Source: Saliterribacillus persicus (GTDB lineage Bacteria; Bacillota; Bacilli; Bacillales; Amphibacillaceae). Taken from it: a stretch of 64,000 nucleotides of DNA. Position 1 is the stretch's first letter; every line of letters begins with the position of its first letter. The notes beneath the pieces were generated by a model. It saw only the letters and a program-made list of their open reading frames with translations. It was not told the origin of the DNA and searched no databases. The stretch covers positions 86,856 through 150,855 of the forward strand of contig NZ_QPJJ01000005.1 in assembly GCF_003337485.1 (NCBI RefSeq), given 5' to 3'. Positions 15,862-24,053 of the stretch are shown piece by piece. The position numbers and the translations under genes were made by a program.

Positions 15862-17359
15862 GTTTACCTCCTGCCATCAATAAGCTAATTTTCTCATCAC
15901 TAACATCAGCTTGAGTAAACTCACCGACAATTTTTCCTTCAAACATAACTAATACTCGATCTGCAATAGATAGTATCTCTGATAATTCAGATGAAATAAG
16001 TAGCACACCATCGCCATTATTTCTTTTCATCAATAATTGCTCGTGAATGAATTCCATCGCGCCAATGTCAACACCTCGTGTTGGTTCAGCTGCTAATAAA
16101 AAAGGAGTATTTTGCTGTATTTCACGAGCAGCAATTAATTTTTGTAAGTTTCCACCCGATAAATTTTGTGCACTTTCCTCTTGTGAGGTAGTTTTAATAG
16201 AAAATTTATTAATGGTTTCTTTGGCAAATTTACGAATAACATTTGTATGTAATATTCCATTTTTTTGAAATGCCTTTTTTCTGTACTCTGTCATCATAAG
16301 ATTATCTTCTACACTTGCTGTTTTTGCTGAGCCCCACAAATAGCGATCTTCTGGAATATGGGCTAGTCCTGCTTCACGTATTTGTCGCACAGAGAGATTT
16401 GTAATATCTATATCTGCTAAGTGAATACTACCTTCATTCACTTGTAATAATCCCGTAATTGCTGCAATAAGCTCTGATTGCCCATTTCCAGATACCCCTG
16501 CAATACCAACTATTTCTCCAGCTTTAACTTGAAAATTAATATCTTCTAATAATTTCTTTTTTGAAGAATTCTCTATGATATTTAAATGCTCGATAGATAA
16601 AATCGAGGCTCCAACTTTGACTTCTGTTTTTTCTTTTTTCGCTAATTCTCGACCTACCATCAACTTAGAAAGGTGCCCTGTATCTGTTTCCTTTGTTTTT
16701 AATGAACCCGTTACTTGACCATCTCTAAGTACAGTCACACGATCCGTTACTTGCATCACTTCATTAAGTTTATGTGTAATCAATATAATGCTCTTACCTT
16801 GCTTTGATAAATTTCTCAAGCTAATAAGTAGATCCTTTACTTCTAAAGGAGTAAGAACAGCAGTAGGTTCATCTAAGATAATAATATCTGCTCCTTGATA
16901 TAAGACCTTTAATATTTCAACACGCTGCTGAACACCAACTGGAGCATCACTAATAAGTTGGGATGGATCAATATTCATTCCATACTTTTTTGCTAGAATA
17001 GCTACCTCTTCTTCTGCTTTTTTGCGATTGTAAAGGATGCCTTTTTTTGGTTCATGATGAAAAACAATATTTTCGGCAATAGTAAAGGAGGGAAATAACA
17101 TAAAATGTTGATGTACCATGCCAATACCTAGCTTAATGGCTTCATTAGGGTTGTTGATTTTATGCTTTATACCTCTTACAGAGATACTACCTTCTGTGGG
17201 AGTTTCCATGCCATAGAGCATACGCATAAGCGTGGTTTTACCTGCTCCATTTTCCCCTACAATAGCATGTATTTCATTTTCTTCTAAGGAGAAATCAATT
17301 TTTTTATTAGCAAAAAAATCACCATACTTTTTTGTAATGCCTGTAAGTTCAAGTAACAA
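15848..17359 (-). CDS. nupO: Nucleoside ABC transporter ATP-binding protein (NupO-like)
   Basis: This 503-residue duplicated ATPase has two ABC cassettes. The first has Walker A GENGAGKT and Walker B IIILDEPTA. The second has a degenerate P-loop GVSGNGQSE with an intact LSGGN signature, as usual in the RbsA/NupO group, where one site is catalytic. The start is TTG 17359 (MLLELTGITKKYG), 6 nt after GGAGGG; a longer reading to 17380 runs through the ribosome site. It energises import with the two permeases downstream. A hairpin at 17382-17402 separates it from the binding-protein gene. Confidence 0.9.
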   Translation of the reverse strand: MLLELTGITKKYGDFFANKKIDFSLEENEIHAIVGENGAGKTTLMRMLYGMETPTEGSISVRGIKHKINNPNEAIKLGIGMVHQHFMLFPSFTIAENIVFHHEPKKGILYNRKKAEEEVAILAKKYGMNIDPSQLISDAPVGVQQRVEILKVLYQGADIIILDEPTAVLTPLEVKDLLISLRNLSKQGKSIILITHKLNEVMQVTDRVTVLRDGQVTGSLKTKETDTGHLSKLMVGRELAKKEKTEVKVGASILSIEHLNIIENSSKKKLLEDINFQVKAGEIVGIAGVSGNGQSELIAAITGLLQVNEGSIHLADIDITNLSVRQIREAGLAHIPEDRYLWGSAKTASVEDNLMMTEYRKKAFQKNGILHTNVIRKFAKETINKFSIKTTSQEESAQNLSGGNLQKLIAAREIQQNTPFLLAAEPTRGVDIGAMEFIHEQLLMKRNNGDGVLLISSELSEILSIADRVLVMFEGKIVGEFTQADVSDEKISLLMAGGKHEQG

Positions 17360-17381
17360 AGTTATCCCTCCAAATAGCAAT

Positions 17382-17402
17382 GGGCTGCTTCAATAGCAGC
17401 CC
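17382..17402 (-). other. Intercistronic hairpin after the binding-protein gene
   Basis: GGGCTGCT-TCAAT-AGCAGCCC forms a strong stem without a U tract. Such hairpins typically stabilise the upstream binding-protein message or partly terminate, so that the binding protein is made in excess over the membrane subunits. Confidence 0.6.
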
Positions 17403-17408
17403 AAACCC

Positions 17409-18452
17409 TTAATTTTCTAGTGGATTATCTACTGTAATCTCGCCACTAATAATTTTATCTTTAATTTCTATAAGCTGATCAATAACATCCTGACCTATGA
17501 ATTCGTTGAGCGGAGACTCCGAATCAGCCGTTACGAAAGTTAGTCCAACTCCTCCTTCTTCTAAGCCAAAGGATTGGTTGTCCGTTTCAAACTCTCCATT
17601 ACCAAAGCTTGCAACAAAATCATATGCCACAACATCGGTATTTTTAAGCTGTGACAATACAATATGTTCAGGATCCTTTACAGTCTGATCAATATCTTGT
17701 CCTGAAGCATAAAAACCTTCTTCACTTGCAGCTTCAAATACGCCTAAATCACTGACAGCAGCTGCTGCTGCAACAAAATCAGCACCATTTGAATTTTGTA
17801 GTAATGCTAGTTCTTTTGCCTTCGTAGGATCAGCAAAGCTACCGACATAGTTCACGAGCATTTCTGCATCTTCATTTACTGAAGCTAAGCCTTGTTCAAA
17901 ACCTACAATATATTTGTCTAGTAAAGCAATATCCATTGCAGCTACCATACCAACCGTATCTGTTTCCGTTGCTAATCCTGCTGCTGCACCAAGTAAATAC
18001 GATGCTTCATATTCTCTAAACTCAGCACTCTTAACATTTGGTAGATCAACGACAGCATCAATTATAGCAAATTGTTGCTCCGGATTTTTTTCAGCGATAG
18101 CAGTTAATGGATCTACCGCATCAAAAGTCGCTGTTAGGATTAAATCATATCCTTCTGCTACAGCTACTTCTAAGTTCTGTGTAACTTCTGATGGATCGGA
18201 TGATTCGATTACTGAAATATCCACATTTGTTTCCTCTGCTGCTTTCTCTGCACCAGTAACAATTTGCTCAAAAAACGGGTTAACCCCAATTTGATCTGTT
18301 AAAACAATTGCTACACTTTTCGATTCTTCGCTTGCCTCTTCCTCAGAACCCTCTTCATTTGATTCTGATTCAGGCTCATCAGCTCCACCACAAGCAACAG
18401 CAAATAACAGCATAAATATCCCCATTGCTAATAGCCACCATGTCTTTTTCAT
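17409..18452 (-). CDS. nupN: BMP-family nucleoside-binding lipoprotein (NupN-like)
   Basis: A 347-residue substrate-binding lipoprotein: the signal peptide ends in the lipobox FAVAC (Cys21), followed by a highly acidic linker of Glu/Ser repeats and then the BMP/Med fold (VAIVLTDQIGVNPFFEQIVTGAEKAAEE; EYEASYLLGAAAGLATETDTVGMVAAMD; the GQDIDQ binding segment). It would capture purine nucleosides outside the cell for the downstream NupOPQ proteins. It is the first gene of the operon, behind a sigma-A promoter and a CodY-like box. The acidic linker suits a salt-tolerant host. Confidence 0.9.
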   Translation of the reverse strand: MKKTWWLLAMGIFMLLFAVACGGADEPESESNEEGSEEEASEESKSVAIVLTDQIGVNPFFEQIVTGAEKAAEETNVDISVIESSDPSEVTQNLEVAVAEGYDLILTATFDAVDPLTAIAEKNPEQQFAIIDAVVDLPNVKSAEFREYEASYLLGAAAGLATETDTVGMVAAMDIALLDKYIVGFEQGLASVNEDAEMLVNYVGSFADPTKAKELALLQNSNGADFVAAAAAVSDLGVFEAASEEGFYASGQDIDQTVKDPEHIVLSQLKNTDVVAYDFVASFGNGEFETDNQSFGLEEGGVGLTFVTADSESPLNEFIGQDVIDQLIEIKDKIISGEITVDNPLEN

Positions 18453-18573
18453 CTCTTTTTCCCCCTAATTTATATTTATGAAAGCCTTCTACATTAAATA
18501 GAAAGTTTGGTCATCCAAAGCTTTTTAGTCTATCACTTTTCTCTCTATATAAGTGATTTATGTTATTTTTAAC

Positions 18574-18588
18574 AATTTTCAAAAAATT
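18574..18588 (-). promoter_or_regulatory. CodY-box-like site in front of the nup operon
   Basis: AATTTTCAAAAAATT matches the CodY consensus AATTTTCWGAAAATT at 14 of 15 positions. It lies just downstream of the predicted start point of the promoter at 18602-18631, a repressing position. CodY control of the guanosine transporter is known in B. subtilis. Confidence 0.55.
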
Positions 18589-18601
18589 CTGTGACAAGCT
18601 G

Positions 18602-18631
18602 ATTATAATGAAAAACCACCCACATTGTCAA
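18602..18631 (-). promoter_or_regulatory. Sigma-A promoter of the nup operon
   Basis: On the minus strand, TTGACA (18631-18626), an 18-bp spacer and TATAAT (18607-18602) give two perfect hexamers. A weaker second candidate lies downstream: TTGTTA at 18575-18570, 17 bp, TTATAT at 18552-18547. No terminator was seen between the BMC operon's last gene and this promoter. Confidence 0.75.
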
Positions 18632-18674
18632 TCTAATTTTCGACAAAATTCTCGCTTCTTTTACAGAAATTTAA

Positions 18675-19397
18675 TTAAAACTCTACTGATCTGTAATCAT
18701 ATGGATCAATTATTTTCAGTTTTTGCAATTGTGCTTTTGTTGGTAATTCTGTATATGTAATATGATCATAAATCAATGGAAAAGCAGTATTTTCCTGAAC
18801 TTCTTCTATTGTTGTATGTGGATGAATGGAGTCTAACTGAAGTTGGCCATTCTTATATACAAATACACATAACGGCGTAACAATCTTCCACAAATTACCT
18901 CTTGTTGTTTTAAAATCAACTTCCTTCACAAAAGTTCTCTTGTCATGCTTAGTACGCCATATGATAGCTTTTTTTGCAGTTGGTATTAATACTGCACTGC
19001 CAGCTCCACCGGGCAAACGAACTTTTGGTTTATTGTAATCACCAATGACAGAAGCATTTACATTACCATTTATATCAAATTGAATTCCACCTAAGAAAGC
19101 AACATCCAGTTTTCCACGCATCGATAAATCAAAAATTTCATCCAAAGGAAAATAAGATTCACTTTTATCTACTAAATCAGCTCCAGCAGAAGAGAAGGAA
19201 GATTGTTTGATAGAAGATGGATTAACACCACCCGGTATATTTAAGTGAACGAGATTTGGTGCATGCATGTTTTTGGCTAAATGCATTGCTACCATTGGTA
19301 GTTGTGAGGAAACACCATGAAAAACAGTTTCTCTATCTTTCAATAAGTTGGCAATTACACATGTCATCAAATCACTGATTCGGTAATCTGTACTCAT
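18675..19397 (-). CDS. CoA-transferase-like subunit B (GctB/IpdB-like), probable non-transferase
   Basis: A 240-residue family I CoA-transferase B-subunit fold. Recognisable blocks are MRGKLDVAFLGGIQFDINGNVNASVIGDY and VRLPGGAGSAVLIPTAKKAIIW. In true glutaconate-type transferases the segment after HAPNLV carries the catalytic Glu in an ESG motif; here it reads HLNIPGG and Ile54 occupies that place. This resembles IpdB, which works with IpdA as a CoA-ester hydrolase rather than a transferase. It overlaps the A-subunit gene by 4 nt (ATGA) and is the last gene of the BMC operon. It probably forms a heterodimeric complex with that subunit. The substrate is unknown; a carboxyl- or thio-substituted acyl-CoA from the compartment is a guess. 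Confidence 0.8.
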   Translation of the reverse strand: MSTDYRISDLMTCVIANLLKDRETVFHGVSSQLPMVAMHLAKNMHAPNLVHLNIPGGVNPSSIKQSSFSSAGADLVDKSESYFPLDEIFDLSMRGKLDVAFLGGIQFDINGNVNASVIGDYNKPKVRLPGGAGSAVLIPTAKKAIIWRTKHDKRTFVKEVDFKTTRGNLWKIVTPLCVFVYKNGQLQLDSIHPHTTIEEVQENTAFPLIYDHITYTELPTKAQLQKLKIIDPYDYRSVEF

Positions 19398-20224
19398 GCA
19401 AAAGTCCTCCTTTTGCCAGAATGATCACTATTAGAATATTGATCTACCCATTGGTAAATCTCATCTTGGGTTTTAAACTTCAAAAAGCTTCTTAGAGCCT
19501 TCTCATCAACATCATATTTTTTATAGCATGCAGTAGGTTTTGCTCCATTTGGAGCTTTCACTATATTACTAACTAGAAAGCCAGGTATATCAATTCTATC
19601 TTTATATTGTTTCATAGCATGTGACGGTAATATTTGCTCGGTCGTTATAATTACACGCTCAGCAGCTCTTGACATTAGTATATCTTCATATTTGGGACCT
19701 TCAATAATGGCATTTCCCTCTTCATCACATGCATGTACATGGATAATAGCAACATCAGGGAAAATCGAACGAACTAGTGTGACAGGTTCTTTCGTAAATG
19801 GATCTTCTACCACTAAAAAATAATCATTTTTATCTATTAAATCACCATATTTCAATCCATTAACAGGCATAAAAGGAACATTAGTGGACGCACCTCTAAG
19901 TGCACTAATGACAGTGTAACACGCGTGCTCATTTGCTTTTACTTTCCCGGTTTGAACGGAATTGCGATAATGAGGAGGTAATCCATATACGGTTTCATAA
20001 CTAACAAATCCAGCATCCACAACGGATACAGCATCTACTGCACAGAGTAAATCGATATCATGTGCTCCAGCGGTTTTTACTAATTTTAAATCTTTCTTTT
20101 TTTGACGAGTGAGCTCTCTTACAAATGCCATTGGTGCACGATGTAAAACATTACCACCGAGCGCTAATCTACTTCCATTAGCTACAGAACTTACTGCTTC
20201 CTGTAATGTTAATTGTTTGCTCAT
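19394..20224 (-). CDS. CoA-transferase-like subunit A (GctA/IpdA-like)
   Basis: The 276-residue A subunit has the family I fold: ANGSRLALGGNVLHRAPMAFVREL at the N-terminus, KTAGAHDIDLLCAVDAVSVVDAGFVSYE and the later RAAERVIITTEQILP. AAGGAGG lies 8 nt before the ATG. It is followed by the B subunit with a 4-nt overlap, and preceded by the CoA-disulfide-reductase-like gene 15 nt upstream. No encapsulation-type helix is visible at either end, so it probably works outside the shell on CoA esters that leave it. Because the partner subunit lacks the catalytic Glu, transferase activity is doubtful. Confidence 0.82.
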   Translation of the reverse strand: MSKQLTLQEAVSSVANGSRLALGGNVLHRAPMAFVRELTRQKKKDLKLVKTAGAHDIDLLCAVDAVSVVDAGFVSYETVYGLPPHYRNSVQTGKVKANEHACYTVISALRGASTNVPFMPVNGLKYGDLIDKNDYFLVVEDPFTKEPVTLVRSIFPDVAIIHVHACDEEGNAIIEGPKYEDILMSRAAERVIITTEQILPSHAMKQYKDRIDIPGFLVSNIVKAPNGAKPTACYKKYDVDEKALRSFLKFKTQDEIYQWVDQYSNSDHSGKRRTFA

Positions 20225-20238
20225 ATGTTTACCTCCTT

Positions 20239-21573
20239 CTATTTAATCGCATTACTTGCAATGTGAACTGCATCCCAAACACCAGCAAATGGTGGGGCAT
20301 AGCATAGATCCGTCATACCTAGCTCTTCTGCAGTCATTTCATTTTGAATAGCGATTGCAAACATATCAATTCTAAGTACTACATCTGTATATCCAACCGC
20401 ATGAGCGCCAATAATTTTCCCGGATCGCTTTTCACAGATTAATTTTATCCAAATAGGCTGTTGTCCAGGATAATAACCCGGATGATTGGCTGTTTTGACA
20501 AACTCTGTAACATAATCTATTTTTAATGCAGTTGCTTCGACTTCTGAAAGACCAGTTCTGCCTATTTCTAGATCTAAAATTTTGACAGCAGCACTTCCTA
20601 AAGTACCGATATATTTATTCCGTTCACCAGCTATATTTGCACCCGCAATTCTTCCGCATTTATTTGCATTTGTTCCTAAAGGTATATAGTCATTTTCCTG
20701 CTTTATAAAGTTATATACTTCTGCACAGTCTCCTGCTGCATAAATATCTTCTATGTTTGTTCTCATTTCACGATCAACAACTATCGCACCATTGTCTGCC
20801 AATGTTATGCCGCTTCCTTGCAAAAATTTAGTGGCAGGTTTGACACCAATGGAAACAAACACTAAATCAGTTGGATAACTTCCTTTGTCTGTAATAATCT
20901 CATTAACCTTTTCATCACCTTTAAATCCTTTAACACTTTCGCCCAAATGTAATGCAATATTTTTTTCTTGTATGTGTTCTGTTACAATATCGGTAATTTC
21001 GGTTTCAAAAGGAGTTAAAATTCGATCAACTTGCTCGATAACTCGTACATTTTTCCCTCTTTTATGCATTGCTTCAGCAACTTCAATTCCAATGTAACCT
21101 CCACCAACAATACTTACATCTTTAATTTCTGGGTTTTCTAATAATTCATGAAGATATAAACCATCTTCCATCGTCTTAAGAACATGAATATTTCTTAAGT
21201 TTGCTCCATCAAAAGGAGGGAAAATAGCCTCTGTTCCTGTTCCAATCATCAATTTATCATAATGATCGATAAATATATTTCCACTATTTAAGTCCTTTAC
21301 CATAATTTGATTTCGATTAGGTGCTACTTTGACCACTTCATGATGTAAGTTCACTTGGATATTTTTTTTCTCAAATTGTTCTTTTGTACGTGCAATCATT
21401 TTTTTATGATCATCATTATCTCCTGATAGATAATACGGTAACCCACATGCACCATAAGAAATAAAAGCACCTTTTTCGTAAACAATTATCTCAGCGAATT
21501 CATCCATTCTTCTAATTTTCGAAGCAGCTGACATCCCTGCGGCTACTCCACCGATGACTAGTACTCTCATCAT
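20239..21573 (-). CDS. CoA-disulfide reductase-like FAD/NAD(P)-dependent oxidoreductase
   Basis: A 444-residue flavoprotein with a single redox cysteine: Cys43 in SYGACGLPYYLSG, the signature of CoA-disulfide reductase and NADH oxidase/peroxidase. FAD-binding VLVIGGVAAGMSAASKIRR opens the protein, the NAD(P) site is SIVGGGYIGIEVAEAM (about residues 155-170), and TNIEDIYAAGDCAEVYN precedes the dimerisation domain. It would reduce CoA disulfide, persulfide or another low-molecular-weight disulfide with NAD(P)H. No rhodanese domain is fused. It lies 49 nt behind the EutN-like shell gene in the BMC operon, where it could regenerate free CoA, reoxidise NADH or handle thiol products. No targeting helix was seen. 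Confidence 0.85.
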   Translation of the reverse strand: MMRVLVIGGVAAGMSAASKIRRMDEFAEIIVYEKGAFISYGACGLPYYLSGDNDDHKKMIARTKEQFEKKNIQVNLHHEVVKVAPNRNQIMVKDLNSGNIFIDHYDKLMIGTGTEAIFPPFDGANLRNIHVLKTMEDGLYLHELLENPEIKDVSIVGGGYIGIEVAEAMHKRGKNVRVIEQVDRILTPFETEITDIVTEHIQEKNIALHLGESVKGFKGDEKVNEIITDKGSYPTDLVFVSIGVKPATKFLQGSGITLADNGAIVVDREMRTNIEDIYAAGDCAEVYNFIKQENDYIPLGTNANKCGRIAGANIAGERNKYIGTLGSAAVKILDLEIGRTGLSEVEATALKIDYVTEFVKTANHPGYYPGQQPIWIKLICEKRSGKIIGAHAVGYTDVVLRIDMFAIAIQNEMTAEELGMTDLCYAPPFAGVWDAVHIASNAIK

Positions 21574-21622
21574 AAACTACTCCTAATCATGCTAGATTTT
21601 GCTGTCTATTAACTCTCTATTG

Positions 21623-21874
21623 TTAAATAGGTTCTTGATCTACAATTCCAACAACCAAAGCATCGATTGGTGCTTTTCTTGTTAAAGCAGTTTGAACCGA
21701 ACTTCCAAATGATACAAGAACTAATTCTCCAACCCCAGCACCTATTGTGTCGGCAGCAACAAAGAATTTTTTGTCCTCTTCATAATATGGTTCAATGATT
21801 AATAACTTATAACCTTGTATTTCATCATATTTTCTTGTAGCAACTACTCGATTTACTACTTTACCAATAATCAT
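21623..21874 (-). CDS. BMC vertex protein, EutN/CcmL family
   Basis: An 83-residue pentameric shell protein that caps the vertices of a bacterial microcompartment. It has the family opening MIIGKVVNRVVATRKYDEIQGYKLLIIEP and the core GAGVGELVLVSFGSS followed by PIDALVVGIVD. GGGAGG lies upstream of the ATG. It is the only vertex protein in the locus. It is separated from pduL by a 238-nt stretch that contains no convincing gene, only a small GCTG/CAGC hairpin on the minus strand. Confidence 0.95.
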   Translation of the reverse strand: MIIGKVVNRVVATRKYDEIQGYKLLIIEPYYEEDKKFFVAADTIGAGVGELVLVSFGSSVQTALTRKAPIDALVVGIVDQEPI

Positions 21875-22112
21875 TTATTATCCTCCCGTTCCTTAAGAAC
21901 AGCACAAGTCTATTACGCATGCTCAAAACAGATTTTTCCCTAAAGGACAATTAATAAGCGCAGCAATTAGATTAATCTATAGCTTGCACTTTAATTTATC
22001 CCTCTTACTCCAATAATAATCCTAAAAGAAGAGGTTAAATTAAACATGATTAGTCCCTTAAGGAAATCTCTTTTAATAATGCTGTTTTATAGCAGCAAGA
22101 CATTACATCTTT

Positions 22113-22778
22113 TTATTTCAATAGTTTTAACTTTTCTTTTCCACTTACACCAAATGCATTCGCATCATCGGTATCAATATGCATATCTAAAGCATAGCGA
22201 TCGCTTATTCGAATCGTCACATTATACATAATGCCGCCTTTTTGACCGTTAATCTCTATCTTGACTTTTTGATGATTACTAACATTAAAGGCGAGTGCAT
22301 CTTTTGGTGACATATGGATATGACGATCTGCCACAATGCAACCTTCTTTTAAATCTACAGAACCTTTTGGTCCCACAATTTTAATAGGTGCAGAATCTTT
22401 TAAATCTCCAGAGTGTCGGACTGGCGGGGAAACCCCTAGTTTCCTAGCATCAGTCATAGAAATTTCCACCTGTGTCTGTTTTCTCAGAGGTGCAACTACT
22501 CTAACTTTTTCTATTTCATTTTTTGATCCAATTAAAGTTACCTGTTCCACACAAGAATATTGGCCAGGTTGGGATATATCCTTGAATTTTTCAAACCTAT
22601 GATTAAATCCAAAAAGAATATCCGCATGTTTTTTTTCTAGGTGAACATGTCTAGCTGAAATACTGACAGGTACAAATTGAGTTTCATTATTCTTTAGCGT
22701 TAATTGTTTAGTTTGCAATTCATCAATTACAGCCTGTTGAATAACAGAATATAGCTTATCTTTATTAGTTAGAGACAA
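22113..22778 (-). CDS. pduL: Phosphate acyltransferase PduL (BMC phosphotransacylase)
   Basis: This 221-residue PduL converts acyl-CoA and phosphate to acyl phosphate plus CoA inside a microcompartment, recycling CoA. Its two beta-barrel halves each carry a histidine motif for the di-zinc site: ISARHVHLEKKHADILFG and VADRHIHMSPKDALAF. The start is TTG 22778, behind GTGGTGA. The N-terminal segment NKDKLYSVIQQAVIDELQ is an amphipathic helix joined by a short linker to the catalytic part, matching the encapsulation peptides of other PduL proteins. The gene lies directly after two BMC-H genes. Confidence 0.94.
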   Translation of the reverse strand: MSLTNKDKLYSVIQQAVIDELQTKQLTLKNNETQFVPVSISARHVHLEKKHADILFGFNHRFEKFKDISQPGQYSCVEQVTLIGSKNEIEKVRVVAPLRKQTQVEISMTDARKLGVSPPVRHSGDLKDSAPIKIVGPKGSVDLKEGCIVADRHIHMSPKDALAFNVSNHQKVKIEINGQKGGIMYNVTIRISDRYALDMHIDTDDANAFGVSGKEKLKLLK

Positions 22779-22792
22779 TATATTTCACCACT

Positions 22793-23068
22793 TTATGAAA
22801 AATCTGGCAGAAGTTTAGCTATGTCATTGTGTGGACGTGGAATCACATGTACTGCCACTACTTCCCCAACACGACCTGCTGCCTCTACTCCTACCTCAGT
22901 AGCTGCTTTAACCGCTCCTACATCACCTTTAATAATGACAGATACTAATCCAGAGCCGATTTTTTCACTACCTACTATTTCTACATTTGCTGCTTTTAGC
23001 ATTGCGTCCGCTGCTTCAATTGATGCTGTTAAACCTCTTGTTTCAATAATTCCTAATGAGTCACTCAT
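22793..23068 (-). CDS. BMC-H shell protein 1 (PduA/EutM type)
   Basis: A 91-residue hexameric shell protein with a single BMC domain: [29 protein letters not shown], pore-loop [11 protein letters not shown] and [18 protein letters not shown]. The GSG pore motif is the PduA/EutM kind, which lets small polar metabolites cross the facet. It is nearly the same protein as the BMC-H encoded directly upstream (one difference in the first 82 residues), but the two genes differ at many silent positions, so both copies have been kept under protein-level selection for some time. AAGGAGG precedes the ATG. Confidence 0.96.
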   Translation of the reverse strand: MSDSLGIIETRGLTASIEAADAMLKAANVEIVGSEKIGSGLVSVIIKGDVGAVKAATEVGVEAAGRVGEVVAVHVIPRPHNDIAKLLPDFS

Positions 23069-23120
23069 TATAATTTCCTCCTTTGATTTTTAAGCAATAT
23101 AATATAGCATTATTTCCAAT

Positions 23121-23390
23121 TTACAATTTTAATAGTTTGTTAACATCATTATGAGGACGAGGAATGACATGAACAGCTACTACTTCTCCAACTCTTCCTG
23201 CCGCTTCTACTCCTACCTCTGTTGCTGCTTTAACAGCACCAACATCACCTTTAATAATAACAGATACTAATCCTGAACCAATTTTTTCACTACCTACCAC
23301 TTCTACATTTGCTGCTTTCAACATCGCATCAGCTGCTTCAATTGATGCTGTTAACCCTCTAGTTTCAATAATTCCTAATGAATCACTCAT
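23121..23390 (-). CDS. BMC-H shell protein 2 (PduA/EutM type)
   Basis: An 89-residue single-domain BMC protein, virtually identical to the neighbouring 22793-23068 product up to residue 82, differing then in the tail (DVNKLLKL against [10 protein letters not shown]). Its pore loop is also GSG. Its ATG overlaps the stop of the preceding shell gene (TAATG), so the shell genes are translated as a coupled series. It is likely the main facet protein together with its twin. Confidence 0.96.
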   Translation of the reverse strand: MSDSLGIIETRGLTASIEAADAMLKAANVEVVGSEKIGSGLVSVIIKGDVGAVKAATEVGVEAAGRVGEVVAVHVIPRPHNDVNKLLKL

Positions 23391-23743
23391 TATTCTTTTT
23401 CCTCCTTCAAATCTCTCTTTTTTTGTTTGTTACTATTCTTTTTTCCTGATACCTCTTCATCTTTTTGCACAAATTTTAAAATTTGATCAGTTGGATTCGT
23501 TATCGTTAATGCCATTTTTAGTGGTTGGTTATCGAGTAAAGCACCTTTTTCTTTAGCAACCTCAATAGCTGTCTTTACATCTGACACATTCCCACCAATT
23601 ACAATGGAAACGAGCCTTCCACCTAACTGATTCTGACTAGATAGAAAAGTTACATTTGCTGCTTTACTCATTTGATCTAATAATTCTAGAGCATTGGCAA
23701 AATACTGAGTTTCAACAATACCTATGGCATCAAACTTATTCAT
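23390..23743 (-). CDS. BMC-H shell protein 3 with charged C-terminal tail
   Basis: A 117-residue BMC protein started at ATG 23743 ([15 protein letters not shown]), which overlaps the end of the preceding shell gene by 8 nt. The BMC fold is clear ([51 protein letters not shown]), but the pore loop reads LGGRL rather than GSG, implying a different pore with a positively charged residue. A tail of about 25 residues rich in Lys, Glu and Asn ([19 protein letters not shown]) follows, which could face the lumen or cytosol and bind other components. Confidence 0.9.
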   Translation of the reverse strand: MNKFDAIGIVETQYFANALELLDQMSKAANVTFLSSQNQLGGRLVSIVIGGNVSDVKTAIEVAKEKGALLDNQPLKMALTITNPTDQILKFVQKDEEVSGKKNSNKQKKRDLKEEKE

Positions 23744-24029
23744 TATTTTCACCTGCTTGTTCAGGGTCATATAGTTGATACAGGCTTTCGCTTGGTCTTG
23801 GTATGACTTTAAAGCCGAACACCTCTCCGTGTGAAGATGCTGCTTCGATACCAACTTCTACTGCTGCTTGGACTGAAGCTAAGTCACCAGATATGATGAT
23901 CGTAATTAATCCAGAGCCAATTCGCTCTATATTTACCACTTCAACATATGCACCTTTTACCATTGCATCTACACTACTTATAGCAGTAGTCATCCCTGCG
24001 ACTTCTATTAATCCAATTGAACGATACAT
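23736..24029 (-). CDS. BMC-H shell protein 4
   Basis: A 97-residue single BMC domain: SIGLIEVAGMTTAISSVDAMVKGAYVEVV, pore-loop RIGSGLITIIISGD and SSHGEVFGFKVIPRPSESL. The short acidic C-terminal tail ([10 protein letters not shown]) overlaps the start of the next gene. AAGGAG precedes the ATG. It is more diverged from the twin BMC-H proteins than they are from each other, suggesting a specialised facet role. Confidence 0.94.
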   Translation of the reverse strand: MYRSIGLIEVAGMTTAISSVDAMVKGAYVEVVNIERIGSGLITIIISGDLASVQAAVEVGIEAASSHGEVFGFKVIPRPSESLYQLYDPEQAGENNE

Positions 24030-24053
24030 TTCGTCGTACTCCTTATTTCGCTA

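Noticed and set aside
17914-18294. 126-residue reading frame antisense to the nucleoside-binding lipoprotein
   Set aside because: It is a Ser/Ala-rich complement of an Ala/Glu-rich gene, with no ribosome site.
21875-22112. Possible extra small gene between pduL and the EutN-like gene
   Set aside because: The longest minus-strand reading with an ATG is about 18 codons with no ribosome site; only a weak hairpin is visible.
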